A DNA stretch of 64,000 bases from Argyresthia goedartella (taxonomy: Eukaryota; Arthropoda; Insecta; Lepidoptera; Argyresthiidae): positions 29,094,906-29,158,905 of the forward strand of contig OX463818.1 in the NCBI GenBank assembly GCA_949825045.1. The letters are read 5' to 3'. Positions 1-11,048 of the stretch are shown piece after piece. The translations under genes were made by a program, and so were the position numbers. A model generated the notes under the pieces. That model was not told the origin of the DNA. It saw only the letters and a list, made by a program, of their open reading frames with translations, and did not search any database. Numbering within the stretch: position 1 is the first letter of the stretch; every line of letters begins with the position of its first letter.

Positions 1-1325
1 TTCATAATAATATGTCAATTACAATAGATTACAATATAAAATTATAATTAAAATTACATTAAATTACAATAAAAAATTACAAACAATAAAACTAATTCTA
101 ACAGTAAAATAAAATGTCAAATTTCACCAGAGTTTCGTCATATAAAATACAACACGGATAAAACAATTAGACAAACAGACCGCCCCAAGAATCTCCCGGT
201 CCAAAGGTGCCCATCACGCTGGCGGCGTTCCCGCGCTGCACAGCGAGTGAGATTCTCTGGACCATGAAAGCCCCGGAGCGGTTGTCAAAGCCTCGGTCCC
301 TCAAGCGACGCCCAATGTCCCTGACAAAGGCCCTACCCTGCGAACCCCATACCCCAGTAGTCTCGACGGCCAAAGGAACGAACAGATAACTACCCATTAA
401 CTGCGCGTATTTAGTGCACTTCTGCCGTGCCGCAAACTCAGCAGCAGCACCCGGAGTTACCACAGTTGAGCCGATGTGGGATGGGGCAAACGTGCACACA
501 CAGGTCGCATCCCATAGAAGACAGCGACCCCTCTCCCACGGGACTAACGTCAAACCATCCGGACGCTTTCCGTCGCTGCGACACAAACCAGGAGGTTCAA
601 GAACCGCCGGAATGTTAGCAGAGACGAGAGCCCTCCGGACGATGTCGTTAATAGAGTGATGGCGAGAGAGTCTGCCTGCACTCCGAACACAATGCAGCCC
701 GTGACGCCCCAGCGAATCTACTGCGGCACCGCAAACACAGCGATGTGGTTCGCATATATCACAGCCTAAACGAAGCGCCACGGCCACACGCAGGGAGTTG
801 TCATCTAAAAAGGTGCCCAACTGCGGAGATGGCAACGCATGTAGCCAGGCGCCTGACTCTGGTTGGGAAGCTGCACGGAGGCGAGCAAGTTCGGCACCTG
901 TGCTTTGCTCCACCAAACCGTCAAGGGAAGCCTTGCAAATCTCCTCATCCCAGGCTCGCTGAACGCCTGGCTTTTCTGGCTCATCTCTCCCCGGGCAACG
1001 GACACGCCACAGCCGCAAGGCCTCGGCCGCAAACGGAATGTTTAAATTGTCACCATTAATGTTTAAAATGCGAGTGACAAGTTTAAACACCCCATGCGAA
1101 GATGCCAAGAAAGCGGGGAGCTCCGTGTCCTGTAGGCGACGAACGCCGAGACCACCGAACCTGATGGGTAGTGCAGCCTGAGACCACTGAGAGGGAGACA
1201 GTTTAACATTCAAAATACACTCCAGAATATGTCTCAATGAATCGTCGTATGAATCTGCCTCCCTTCTGGCTAGCCAAACCGGGGCCGTACGCAATGAGTA
1301 AGTCAACCTTGGCTGGGATAAACAA
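1..1325 (-). pseudogene. 3' end of a non-LTR-type retroelement: RT thumb plus restriction-like endonuclease
   Basis: The open frame (1306 down to 167) starts mid-protein in the thumb region of a reverse transcriptase: 'TYSLRTAP', then 'FGGLGVRRL' and 'PAFLAS'. It continues into a Cys-Cys-His-Cys motif (CVC, nine residues, H, three residues, C) and a PD-(D/E)XK-like nuclease core, with 'KRPDG' followed by 'LLWDATC'. This order (RT, CCHC, restriction-like endonuclease) is the R2/CRE/Hero type of C-terminus. The frame is open to its TAA, so the piece is 5'-truncated rather than heavily mutated. The AT-rich bases 1-166 (TGTAAT/TAATT repeats on the minus strand) look like its 3' UTR or tail, continuing off the window. 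The 5' edge lies near 1320-1325, where the reading switches from the gag of the neighbouring Gypsy element. Clade is not assignable by eye; a tyrosine-recombinase retroelement carrying a similar C-terminus is the alternative. Confidence 0.7.
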
Positions 1326-2624
1326 TTCCGCGTAATTGTGAGTGCACTCTTTTAGGGAATGAGTATCACTGCGACACCTTGGGCAATATTTTCGGGTTGT
1401 ATGGACATCCTTAGAGCTGCTCGGTGTCACTTGCAAAGCATTGGTACTTGCAGGTCTTTCTTGTGTAATTTTAGGTTTATTGTTGTAGTTATAAGTATTT
1501 GGGTAGTTATTATATTTGTTAGGTGTAGCATAACTCTTATATTTTTCATTATAGTTAGCACTTTGGTAGCTTTTATTCGGATAGTAGTTGCTAGTTTTTT
1601 GTTGTTTAGTGTAAGCGAACTCCGGTGCTACAGTTTCCGGAGTCACGCGAGGAGGCTCATGAAAAAGAGACATACGCGAATGTATGTTCTTATAGTTAGA
1701 ACACATACTTTTCAAAGACTTCAGGTCCATGATCTCGGGAGAAGCTGTCAAAGTGCTAGCGTAGCATGGTCTGATATTATGTAAAATAATTTCTAATTTA
1801 TCAGCTTCAGACAGTGGTTTGCTTAGCCTCGAAAACATGCCATGCATAATAGACAGGTAAATTGAGATGTTTTCGAGCTCACCCTGCGTACGAGACCGAA
1901 TTTCAGCCAAAAGGCGGTAGTCATAGTCCTTTTGACTAAAATCTTGTTTTAGATGTACGACAACGTCGTCCCAAGTTTGCACACTTTCTCTAATACTACG
2001 GAACCAGTGTAGTGCGTCGTCCGTAAAAATCTCATATGCAAACTTTAGTAGCCGGTCTTTCGAGGTGTTCCTAGCGTCTACAAATTCATCCACTCTTTGT
2101 ATGAAAGAGAAAACACAGGATTTGCCAGAATATTTTAACTTTGTCAAATCAGACGACAGGTTACGATCGCAAGTAACCACTGTAGTTTCAGTAGTTTCAG
2201 GTTCTGAGTTTGAACCTGCATTAGAATTTGAAGCTGGTCTTAATACTGTGATTTCTTTGTACTGGTTGCTAAATATAGTGCAATTCGATTTATGCTGATC
2301 GACTACCTGAGCACTGACATTTGTGATGCGTTTAAGTCTGTGGTAAATATGATGCAGTAAATCTTCAGTGCGCAAGAATAACGTTTTGTCAAATTTACTT
2401 TTTAGGGACGACAGCATAGTTTGAGACTTTGTTAGACTTTCCTTGGCTGCGTCCAGGTCAACCGCAGGCTCTAAGTGAGATTCCAAAATGTCCTCAGGGG
2501 GTATTGCTAATTTAACAATCTGACTACGAAGATCTTGTACAGAGCCGCCTGTACCACCTCTAAGGATGACCTCGTATTCGAGTTCAGCTTTTTGGAGTGA
2601 CAGATACTTAATCGGATACGACAT
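1320..2624 (-). pseudogene. gag: Gypsy-type gag, 3' part replaced by the endonuclease retroelement
   Basis: Gag-like frame of about 435 codons. The N-terminal half is helical and charged. The central capsid-like part has 'ALHWFRSI', 'WDDVVVHL' and 'FSQKDYDYRL', as in retrotransposon gag (Retrotrans_gag family). A Tyr/Asn-rich linker leads to a CCHC knuckle (YCPRCRSDTHSLKEC). Just after the knuckle the gag reading ends at 'NYAELF' and the sequence becomes the RT fragment in another frame; the last ~40 residues of the open frame are out-of-frame RT sequence. The likely event is insertion of a 5'-truncated retroelement into gag or the gag-pol junction, and pol would then lie beyond the left edge. 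The ATG at 2624 is the first in frame and follows a non-coding leader and PBS, as expected for gag. Confidence 0.72.
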
Positions 2625-3010
2625 GTTTACTTTTTCACAGAAAAGGGTATGCGTTGTGATTACAAATGATTGAAAAGCAGTGATTGTATAGTTGCTAAGT
2701 ATGTGGTATAAGTAATAGGTAGTTAGAATATTGTATTTATTAAATTAAGTTATAATAGGTTTATAAATGTAAGTATTGTGGGTAGACACGTATTTGATAC
2801 TTTGTACTACTTATTATTAATATAAGCCTTTAGAATTAAGGCAACCACGTACCAAACAACTGCTCAAATCAACCTTAAAATTAGGTTTAATAACACCAAG
2901 GAAATATAAATCTAGAAGTATACACGTGATGATTAATATAGCCACCAACACCCATGAAAACCAAAAAGATAACAAATGCCAAGGACCCGTTTCATATGCT
3001 CAGCTCAGAA
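2625..3010 (-). other. Gypsy untranslated leader
   Basis: AT-rich non-coding stretch between the primer-binding site and the gag ATG on the minus strand. No gene is visible on either strand. Confidence 0.5.
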
Positions 3011-3030
3011 AATACCTAGATTGGGCGCCA
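3011..3030 (-). promoter_or_regulatory. Primer-binding site of the Gypsy element
   Basis: The minus strand reads TGGCGCCCAATC, a classic tRNA primer-binding core, two bases after a sequence ending CACA, the expected LTR terminus. It lies about 390 bases upstream of the gag start, the right order for LTR-PBS-leader-gag. The cognate tRNA was not determined. Confidence 0.6.
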
Positions 3031-3031
3031 T

Positions 3032-3530
3032 TGTGACGTTTTAGCGTCGCATAAATGTAGGTAGATTGAAGCCGGTCGAAATTAAACAACCCGAAAGGAA
3101 ATTTACAATTATTTATTAAAAATGAAAAGTAGACTCGACTAGGTCGCGGGTTTATATCTGGCTGGCATTTAGTGTGAAACAACGTCCTTGTAATTGGGGT
3201 CACTTCCCTGCACTGTCCAACGGCACGTAGTCCACGTAGATGTTGAAGCGGGAGTTCGAGGTTCCGGGATTCGGGTCTGCAACGCAGGTCTACCGGATAC
3301 GCGCAGGAGCATGCGCGTGAAGGTTGGTGAGCTCCAAATCAAACCCCAAACTTGGTCCCTGGAATTCCCGGAAAATAGTCGTTTCACAAAAAGTCCAAAT
3401 TCGTGTAAGTGACTGCGACATCGGGATTTATTGTTGAATAAATATGCTCGCGTTTTAGTTGGCTATATTAGTGAACCCCAAAGCATTTAATGGTGATCAA
3501 AAGATGTGGCAGTCACAAACAAAATCAACA
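3032..3530 (-). repeat. Probable 5' LTR of the Gypsy element (outer edge uncertain)
   Basis: The inner edge is well placed: plus-strand TGTGACG at 3032, two bases from the PBS. An outer edge at 3530 gives a TGT...ACA unit of 499 bp, and AATAAA signals occur on the minus strand in its interior. No second LTR is in the window, so the outer boundary is a guess. Confidence 0.4.
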
Positions 3531-4329
3531 GTTTCATGATCAAGCAAAATATGAAATGAAATTATCAAAACCTTATGAAGAAATGTACTAAACTAATTAC
3601 AATATGACCAAAAGCATTATTGTTGCATTATACTGCGATTGTATATGAAATTACAATTTAATTAGCTAGAAATAATGTAATTTAGCTAATATTACATGAG
3701 TTTTTTATGAAGTGGGTAGATGATATTTCTAGAAGCCTTTAGAAGCGTGATAGTCCCAGCATGATTCAAATGGGCAGATAATGTTATAACATGATTAAGA
3801 CTAATATACAGTGAGAACTAGTTATATTTTTAATATTTTCTACATGTAAAGTGATTTATAACTATCTATGATAACTTAATCTAAGTAGTAAAATATTCAC
3901 AACACTCACCCAATTCGGGGAAATACTGGCACTTAATTTTAACACAGGTTATAGGTATTGATGGTTCACTCCGAAACTTAGCATCTGTCACACCATCATA
4001 GTTAGAAAATCTTTGGGAATAAATCCCATGGTTATTAAAGTGGTTGACCTGTCGCGGTCCTCGCCGTAATGCAAATGTCAGTGGCGTGCGTGTCGCCTTC
4101 GCTGGTCGCGGCCGCGTTCTTATCGCGAGTCGGTGACGTCACTCATTGTATTCGTAACTAGTTTGCCTAATAGTAAATGTGCGCAAACGATTCTGTCTGT
4201 ATGTAAATACATTATATTTATTATAGTTGTAATATGTGGATTGGATGATTTTTGAGTTGTAAATATATAGTTAGGCTTTTAAATATAGTATAGATCTTTA
4301 ATTTAGTAGAAATAAAGGTAAACCGTTAC
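3531..4329. other. Intergenic, no gene seen
   Basis: Mostly AT-rich. The block 4050-4330 is more GC-rich, contains a CRE palindrome TGACGTCA (4134-4141) and ends in an AATAAA-like stretch and GTTACA. It could be a solo LTR or an old promoter segment; no target duplication could be confirmed. Confidence 0.4.
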
Positions 4330-5852
4330 ACCTGTAAGGAAACCTGCATTTTCAAGTGTCAAAAAAACTTTTCCGAAAAACAACGCCGTGAAATACTGAA
4401 AGATTACTGGAATTTAAGAGAGATCGAAAAGCAATGAAGTTTCATCGCTGCATCCGTTGAAGAAGCTATTCCAGCAAATCGTTATGTATCGCAACTCGAT
4501 AATGAAGGACAGGTTATTGAACCAAAGCGAACTAATAATGCTTTTTATTTGATTTCGAAGGGAAAAAAATATAGAGTGTGCAAGATGTTTTTCAAAAATA
4601 CGCTTTGTATCAATAATCGCCCAATAACAACTGCATTAAGCAAGAAAAATAAGGAAAAAAATATTTCATTGATGACAGATAACGTGGACGACATGGAAAG
4701 CAACCAAAAATTGACGATAATATTAAAGAAGGAGCAAAGCAGTTCATAGATTCAATACCCAAAATTGAATCTCACTATACCCGAGCCCATTCAAGAAGAA
4801 CCTTCATTGATGGAAGCAATACCATTGCTGATCTGCATCACGATTACGTCAAAATCTGTAAGGAAAAGAAAGTTCCTTTCATCAACTATGTAATGTTCTA
4901 CCGGATTTTTACTCAAGAGCACAACATTTCATTTTTTACACCAAAAAAAGATATGTGTGACGTATGCGAAGCGCTTAAAAATTCATCACCCGAAGAAAAA
5001 GAAGCTAAAAAGGACGCTTATGAAAAACATCATGAAGAGAAGAGGCTATCACGATTAGAAAAAGAAAAAGACGAGAAAAACGAAGAACTGACAGCATGCG
5101 TATATGACTTGCAAGCAGTATTTCAGTGTCCGAAAGGCGAGATATCCGTGTTTTACTACAAATCCAAATTGAATGTACTCAATCTCACAGTATATGACGT
5201 CCAGAAGAATACTGTAGAATGTTATGTATGGGATGAAGCAAATGCAAGCAAAGGTGTGAATGAAATAGGTACGTGTGTATTTAAGTATCTCGAGCAGATA
5301 TCAAACGGTACCGAAGATATGAATGTAGTATTTTATTCTGATAACTGTGCTGGCCAACAAAAAAACAAATTTATGGTGGCCATGTACCTTTTCGCGGTTC
5401 AGAAATTTCCAAATATAAAGTCAATAACACACAAATATTTAATCAGAGGACATACCCCAAATGAAGGGGATTCGGCACACTCACAAATAGAAAGACAAGT
5501 GCGAAGAGAATTGCAAAGAGGACCTATGTACACGCCCGATGCATTCATCAGTGCTATCAAATCTGCTCGTAAAAAGAGTGAGCCATTCCGAGTGAACGAA
5601 ATGTGCTTTGAAGATATTTACGACTGGAAGAATGTATGAAGTCAAATGTCTTTTGCAATACAAAAAAATTACGAAAACGTTCCAGTCAAAATCAGTGAAG
5701 TGAAGATGATAAAATTCATAAAGGATGATGCTCGGGCAATTTATTACAAAAACTCATACGGAGAAGAGGAGTTTAAAAAAGCTATAGTCATAAAGAAGAA
5801 AAAAGACATTGATATTGAGGTTAAAAAGGCCTACACAACTAAACCGGAATAG
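4330..5852 (+). pseudogene. Decayed DUF7869-like, transposase-like gene
   Basis: Successive reading frames give one protein broken by small lesions. A Cys-rich start ('CKETCIFKC') is followed by an in-frame TGA near 4434; residues up to about 4749 are in one frame; a frameshift near 4690-4743 leads to a frame running 4743-5636; a TGA at 5637-5639 is followed by the same frame to 5852. Recognisable signatures are 'KIESHYTRA', 'CDVCEAL', 'FYSDNCAGQ' and 'RGHTPNEGDSAHSQIER'. The spacing of acidic residues (Asp in YSDNC, Asp/Glu in GDSAH..IE) suggests an RNase H-fold DDE nuclease. This layout is what I recall of the insect DUF7869 family, usually multi-copy and transposon-like. No flanking terminal inverted repeats were identified. 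The lesions make it a pseudogene; its biochemical role is inferred, not known. Confidence 0.6.
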
Positions 5853-7089
5853 CTGAAAGAAAGAAGGCTGATCTAATGGAACTGATCAACAAAAACCACA
5901 TTCCAAGGTACTAGAGACCTTTTTACGAATCTTTGTAGATTTAAGTGTTAAGTTTTTTTATTTCATTTACTCAGATTTTATTATTATTAAGTGAACTGTG
6001 AATTCAATAATGCCTTGAAACTTTGTGCCGCTAAAAAGCAATAATAATAATGTTATGTTCCTAATATTTTATTATTAGAGGATACTCTTTGTACTGAATG
6101 ATTATCTTTCTGTGATTTGTTTTGCTAAGATGTTTATTTGATTTATGTGAGACTTAATTAAGATTAGTTTCCTAATATTACTGAGATAAGCAGAGAGAGA
6201 GATATGATTTAAATTCTTAAATATTTAATAACGTTATAATTGCTAACGGTTGTGAGTAAAAGTAAAACTACAGATATTAGTGTCTGGTTATATTATAATA
6301 TTTTTTTAAATGTGATTATTGCTTGTATTTTTAGCGAAAGTCACACAATAACTTCGCTAAAATATCTTTCATTTTGTAAAACAAAATACAAAAATTAAGA
6401 GATTTCTGCGACAGTAACGTGTCTTAATTAAAATGTTCCATACATTAAGATTACAGATTATCAATAAAAACGTAACAATACGACATAACTTACAAAGGGT
6501 TAGATTTTTTTTTCAAGAAAAACGGTACTTATCTGTTTGTTTTGCAATACTGCATTTTTTTACAAGAATAACGCAGCAAGGAGGATCCTTTTTTAAATAA
6601 CTAATTATAATAAATTTAATAACTGACTTAAAGGTCTGAACACAATTTAATACAAAAAAAACGAAAATCTTGAGGTTATGTTGTATTGAGCAGAATAGTA
6701 TAAACATAATAATTAAAAAGTTACAGGAATTTTAAACTTTCATATGCGTTTTATCACAAATTGATATTTTTACTTTGTCACGTTTTTGTCGCAAATGAGC
6801 GATATTATATTATTTTTACAGAAATATATTTATTGCATATCTGTTTATATATAATCTATTCTATCTATATAATCTATTTATAGAATCTGTTTATTATATC
6901 TACATTATATATTTGTATAAACATAAATATGTAAATGTAATAGACTGAAAGCATTAAAAAACTGGTTCGTTTCTTTTTGCCTCACTCAAACACATACTGT
7001 AACAACAAAAGGATCTTTTTAGGGTAATATATTATTGGCTATGCAATTCGTGTTAATTTTAATGATTATCTGTTTTGTAACGCTGTTGA
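5853..7089. other. Intergenic, AT-rich, no gene seen
   Basis: Low-complexity AT-rich sequence with a short GA run (about 6190-6205) and TATA/ATCTATA-rich DNA at 6830-6920. No open frame with recognisable content on either strand. Confidence 0.6.
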
Positions 7090-7344
7090 TTACCTGAATA
7101 AATAAATAAATAAATAAATAAATGAATAAAAAAAAATGGTGGGGCGGTGATCTGTGGCGTAGGTTTCAAGGATTAGGGTTTGGTAGGGGAGGCGGGATGT
7201 CATCATTATATGGTCGAGGCAGCTGTTGTCTCTTATAGGTAAATCTTGTGCTGGAAGGCCGAGAAAAGCCAGTCGGTGTAAGTAGTTAAGGGAGCAGGAC
7301 TCCAGTGAACCGGGTGTTATATCGATGTTGATCTCGCCGCACAC
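7090..7344 (-). pseudogene. LINE endonuclease fragment plus (AAAT)n run
   Basis: About 70 codons on the minus strand match the C-terminal half of an APE-type LINE endonuclease: 'GEINIDITPGS', 'LNYLHRLAFLGL', 'SCLDHIMM' and 'TDHRP' in the correct order. The similarity stops at TDHRPT. The rest of the open frame is translation of the AAAT tetranucleotide run at about 7097-7124, a microsatellite. A short remnant with no flanking RT. Confidence 0.65.
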
Positions 7345-7811
7345 TGATTCATCTAGAAACTGCTAGCTGGACAAAATATGTTTTTATTTATAAAGACTAA
7401 TTTTAGCTCAAATAACAGTAAATTGTTGATAATAGTAGGATTCGAGACTATCCCACGATTTGAGAGGATATAAAAATATATATAAAAAAAAACACAAAAA
7501 TATGTTTATTCAAAATAAATACAACAACTTTTGGAAATAAATGAAGATAAATATATTGAATAATAACAATACTCAAATTCAACGATATTTACAAAATTTC
7601 AACTATAACTTAAATAAAACGGATACATCATAATATATACGTATTTAATTAAATAATTAATGAAAAACTACCCTAAATCGATTTATGTACACAAAATAAT
7701 ACAAAAGTCATTCTTCTACACCCTCAGACGAGTCAGATTATGTATAATCTAGATTATTTCTAACTAAAATACAACTATGTGGCGAAATGGCCACTGTAGG
7801 CAGGATAATTA
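7345..7811. other. Intergenic, AT-rich, no gene seen
   Basis: A-rich DNA; nothing recognisable on either strand. Confidence 0.5.
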
Positions 7812-7848
7812 CAGTCGGGTCATTTTAATAGGTAAGATTTGACGTCTG
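7812..7848. repeat. Left inverted repeat of a candidate DNA transposon
   Basis: TA followed by CAGTCGGGTCATTTTAATAG and on to 7848. The segment 7819-7848 is the reverse complement of 10628-10657 at all but one of 30 positions. A TA dinucleotide precedes it, as in Tc1/mariner target sites. The pair brackets the decayed transposase gene at 9.2-10.5 kb. Confidence 0.55.
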
Positions 7849-8099
7849 ATCAAAATTCAACAACGTAACCTTGTACAAAAACAAAAACAAAAACAATATT
7901 CAAAAGACGAATTCGAGCACAGTTATTGGAGCAACAAAAGCAGAGTACCTGATGCTGCCACGACCGCGGACGTGGTGCTGCGTGCCGCGTTTTCCAGCTT
8001 ATTTTATTTTATTTTATTCTTAAGATTTATTCAAATCCTTAATGTGTATATGTAGTGATTTAATTTAAATTTTATATTTTCTTGTGTATCTATGATTTG

Positions 8100-8603
8100 A
8101 CATTATTACTTACAATACAATTCAACACACCAAACATTTGCATGCAACAACCATGCAATTTACAATTCTCTTTCACAACTTAATTCCGCACATTTCATTT
8201 GTTTTTAATTTTTATTTATTCTGAGAAAAGGTACTTAGCCTAGGTTATTCTCACACTTCCCACCAATATTAAGTTTAGTTTATTTTATTTATTACACTTG
8301 CCACCTGGACAAATTAATATTTTAAATCATATTATATCTTCTGGGCCCCAGACTGAAAACCAGAGTCACAGGATTTCATGTGACATTATGCTGAGTCTGA
8401 ACCCATTTGCTGTCGCAGCATGTGCACATGGCAGCGAAACCCCTCACAAATGTTTATGGGTACTAATAGTGGGTAGTTTTATTGCTGAATTTTATTTTAT
8501 TTTTAAATAGTACCTACTTCATTCCATGTAATACTTTTATATTATTGTGTTTGTGCTGATACAGCGAATAAATGCCTATTCTATTCTATTCTATTCTATT
8601 CTT
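8100..8603 (+). mobile_element. CR1-like LINE 3' UTR with TATTC-repeat tail
   Basis: Non-coding stretch ending in a short segment with AATAAA and then about five tandem TATTC units (8576-8603). Pentamer tails of this sort are the 3' signature of CR1-type LINEs in Lepidoptera and other animals, which fits a 5'-truncated insertion on +. No RT coding is left. The left boundary is not defined. Confidence 0.5.
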
Positions 8604-9189
8604 GTAACGGCGGGAATAAAATAATATATTTTTTTGTTTTGTTAGAACTGCACAATTGCTTAACTTACATATTTATTGTAATAATGACCGATACTAATAA
8701 TTTTACGATTCGCTTTCACTAATAAACCATTCTAAACATAATAAACAATTTCTGATCTAAAGAACAGAACGTCGTTACAATTTTGCGTCAGTTAACCCTT
8801 TCTCTTTTTAAACACTAGGGATGTTACTCCAAAAATCGAAAGGTGATAAGTAGAATCGAATGCAATGATTACTTGTGAAGAAATATCACCACAAACTAAT
8901 AACCACGTTGTGACTATAATAAAACTTACTTATATTTATCTTTTAACTATGTAGAAAAATACAAACAATAACGAAATAAAAAAATCATTAGTGTTAGTAC
9001 AAATAAGGTGAGATGTTGCTGGCAACACTAGTGCCAGTCAATGACGTCATGTCTTGTCGCCATTACATGACGCAGTCTTTTGTCGTTGTGCGAAGTGACT
9101 GTGCGTTTTTGGTGTGCTCTCTGTTATTTTCTTCTGACCCGGCATTTTTATTGGACTGATCTTACTGACTAAGTTTACCTGGCTATAAA
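8604..9189. other. No gene seen
   Basis: AT-rich. The block 9003-9100 has AGGTGA near 9006 that could be a weak inner terminal repeat, with GTGAGGTGACC on the reverse strand near 10600, and a TGACGTCA at 9042. Neither is strong evidence. It probably holds the 5' UTR of the transposase gene that follows. Confidence 0.35.
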
Positions 9190-10457
9190 TTGGACTACAA
9201 TAGCTTAAAGATTAGTAAAAAAGAACAACATTACAGTCTTACCATGTCAAAACGGGAGAAATCGCTACACAGTCAATCTCGCGAATTAGTGGTGATATTG
9301 AACAATTATTTTGAACGTGAATCAGTTAACGACGGGCCTCTTTTACCATTAACTCGACCAAGAGAACGCGTTGCCGAGGCATTGGGAATAGGGAAGAGCA
9401 CACTAACTCAAATTCTGAAAGAGATATACGGACCATCAGGCTCAGAAGATTACGTAAACCGAAAAAAAGAAAGTGGGACAAGAAAATTGTTGGCGTTGAT
9501 AATTTTGATGCTGCTGCAGTTCGCAACCATATTTATGGATATTTCTCGAGAAAAGAATATCCTACACGGGAAAAGCTAATGATTTCGTTAAAAAACGCAG
9601 GCTTATTTTTTGGCGGTAAATCGTCTCTATCAAAGGTTTTGAAATCGATTGGCTTTAGATTTAAAAAATCTGACAAGCGGAAAATCCTGCTAGAACGCTA
9701 CGATATTATTTTGAAGAGAGTAACATTCTTACGACAAGTAAATGCAATTACATATTGGGATAACGTCGTGTTTATTGACGAAACATGGTTAAATACGAAC
9801 CATACGGTTTCGCGGAAATGGACCGATGATACAGCGGCCTCCACCACAAAAGTTCCATCGGGAAAAGGAGCCCAACTTATTATATGTCACGCGGGATCAG
9901 CTTCTCAAGGTTTTATTCCAGACTGCCTCCTCGCATTCGCCTATAAAACTACAAATGAGGTTTGTAAAGAGTGGTTTGAGAAGCTGCTAGTCAGCTTAGA
10001 AAACCATCGAAAATTATAATGGACAATACACCGTATCATTCTGTAGAAGTTGATAAACCACCGTTTCAAGCAAATAAAAGCAAAAAATTATCTCGTGGCT
10101 AGAAATGGTGTGGATGGAAGACCAACTTTATTAAAAGTTGAGTTGTTAAATCTGGTAAAAGCAACTAAGCCGTCCAAGCTCCGCTATGTAATCGATGAAC
10201 TAGCCCTAGACCATGGACATGAAGTTATTCGATTGACTCCCCACCATTGCCAGTATAACGCCATCGAGCTTATTTGGGCACAAATAAAGGGTCATGCAGC
10301 GCGGAAAAATACTGGACCACCCTTCAGTACTGCTAAAATGATGACAAACTACGTGTGCAGAAGTCACTACAGAAGACTGGAGAAAAGTCGTAGAGAAAAC
10401 AAAGAAAATAATGTTACAAGATTTCGAACGAGATGTGAGAATAGTCAATATTATTGA
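9190..10457 (+). pseudogene. Decayed DDE_3-type transposase (Tc1/mariner-related)
   Basis: Pieces of one transposase lie in order but in shifted frames. An N-terminal helix-turn-helix region has 'RERVAEALGIGKSTL'. A frameshift occurs near 9450-9475, since 'FSRKEYPTREKL' reads in the next frame. Then 'LFFGGKSSLSKVLK', the first catalytic Asp in 'VFIDETW' (about 9770), and 'PSGKGAQLIICHAGSA' follow. A frameshift at the end of the second open frame precedes the second Asp in 'MDNTPYH' (about 10022); another break lies near 10060; the Glu is in 'NAIELIWAQ' (about 10266). The second Asp to Glu spacing is about 80 residues, far longer than the 34 of classical Tc1 and typical of the insect DDE_3 group with this Lys-Gly/His-Ala motif. 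At least three lesions make it non-functional. Confidence 0.72.
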
Positions 10458-10627
10458 AAATTAATTAATAATATATCTGAGTACTGACAGCAGTGATGAA
10501 GATGACAGTACTAATAACATTTCTAATAGTTCAACTGAATAAATGTCCGTGTCGTCAAGTCCGTATCGATTCATTCAATTTAATCGATGTTTTTAAGCAG
10601 GTCACCTCACTATGAAGATAAAAATGA

Positions 10628-10657
10628 CAGACGTCAAATGTTACCTATTAAAATGAC
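10628..10657. repeat. Right inverted repeat of the candidate DNA transposon
   Basis: CAGACGTCAAATGTTACC and onward, reverse complement of 7819-7848 with one mismatch. TA follows at 10658. The eight bases that should lie outermost (present at 7812-7818) are missing, because the tail of the minus-strand LINE begins here. Confidence 0.55.
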
Positions 10658-11048
10658 TAAATATAATATAATAAAATAATCTACGTTTATTGCCATAGAG
10701 AATACAGTTTTTTGATACATGCAAGATTTGTCTGAGACAATTGGAAGTGGCTCAGCTCCCGCTAACATGGAATCGGGACTCCATGTAGCGCTGATTTTCA
10801 GCCTATCCCTCTTCCTTGAGGTTTTGAGCGGGGTAAATTGTCATCGAGGGTCCCCATAGAGTTTAAATTTATATAATAAAATAAGCCAAAATCACAGAAA
10901 AATTAAATCGCTTAGTTACCATTTGGACTGTCTTCTGCGGACTCTTGTATTATATTGTGTGTGTGTGTGTTTGTGTGTGTATTTGTGTGTGAGAGGGTGA
11001 GAGTGTGTGTATTAACTAGTTTGTGTTTCCTTGTCCAGGGCTCTTACT

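Noticed and set aside
3169..3412. Overlapping open frames on both strands
   Set aside because: Within the probable LTR; composition only, no family features.
4050..4330. Solo LTR
   Set aside because: TG...CA-like ends and AATAAA are suggestive, but no target duplication or second copy in the window.
9003..10612. Short inner inverted repeats of the transposase element
   Set aside because: AGGTGA matches are too short and gapped to claim as TIRs.
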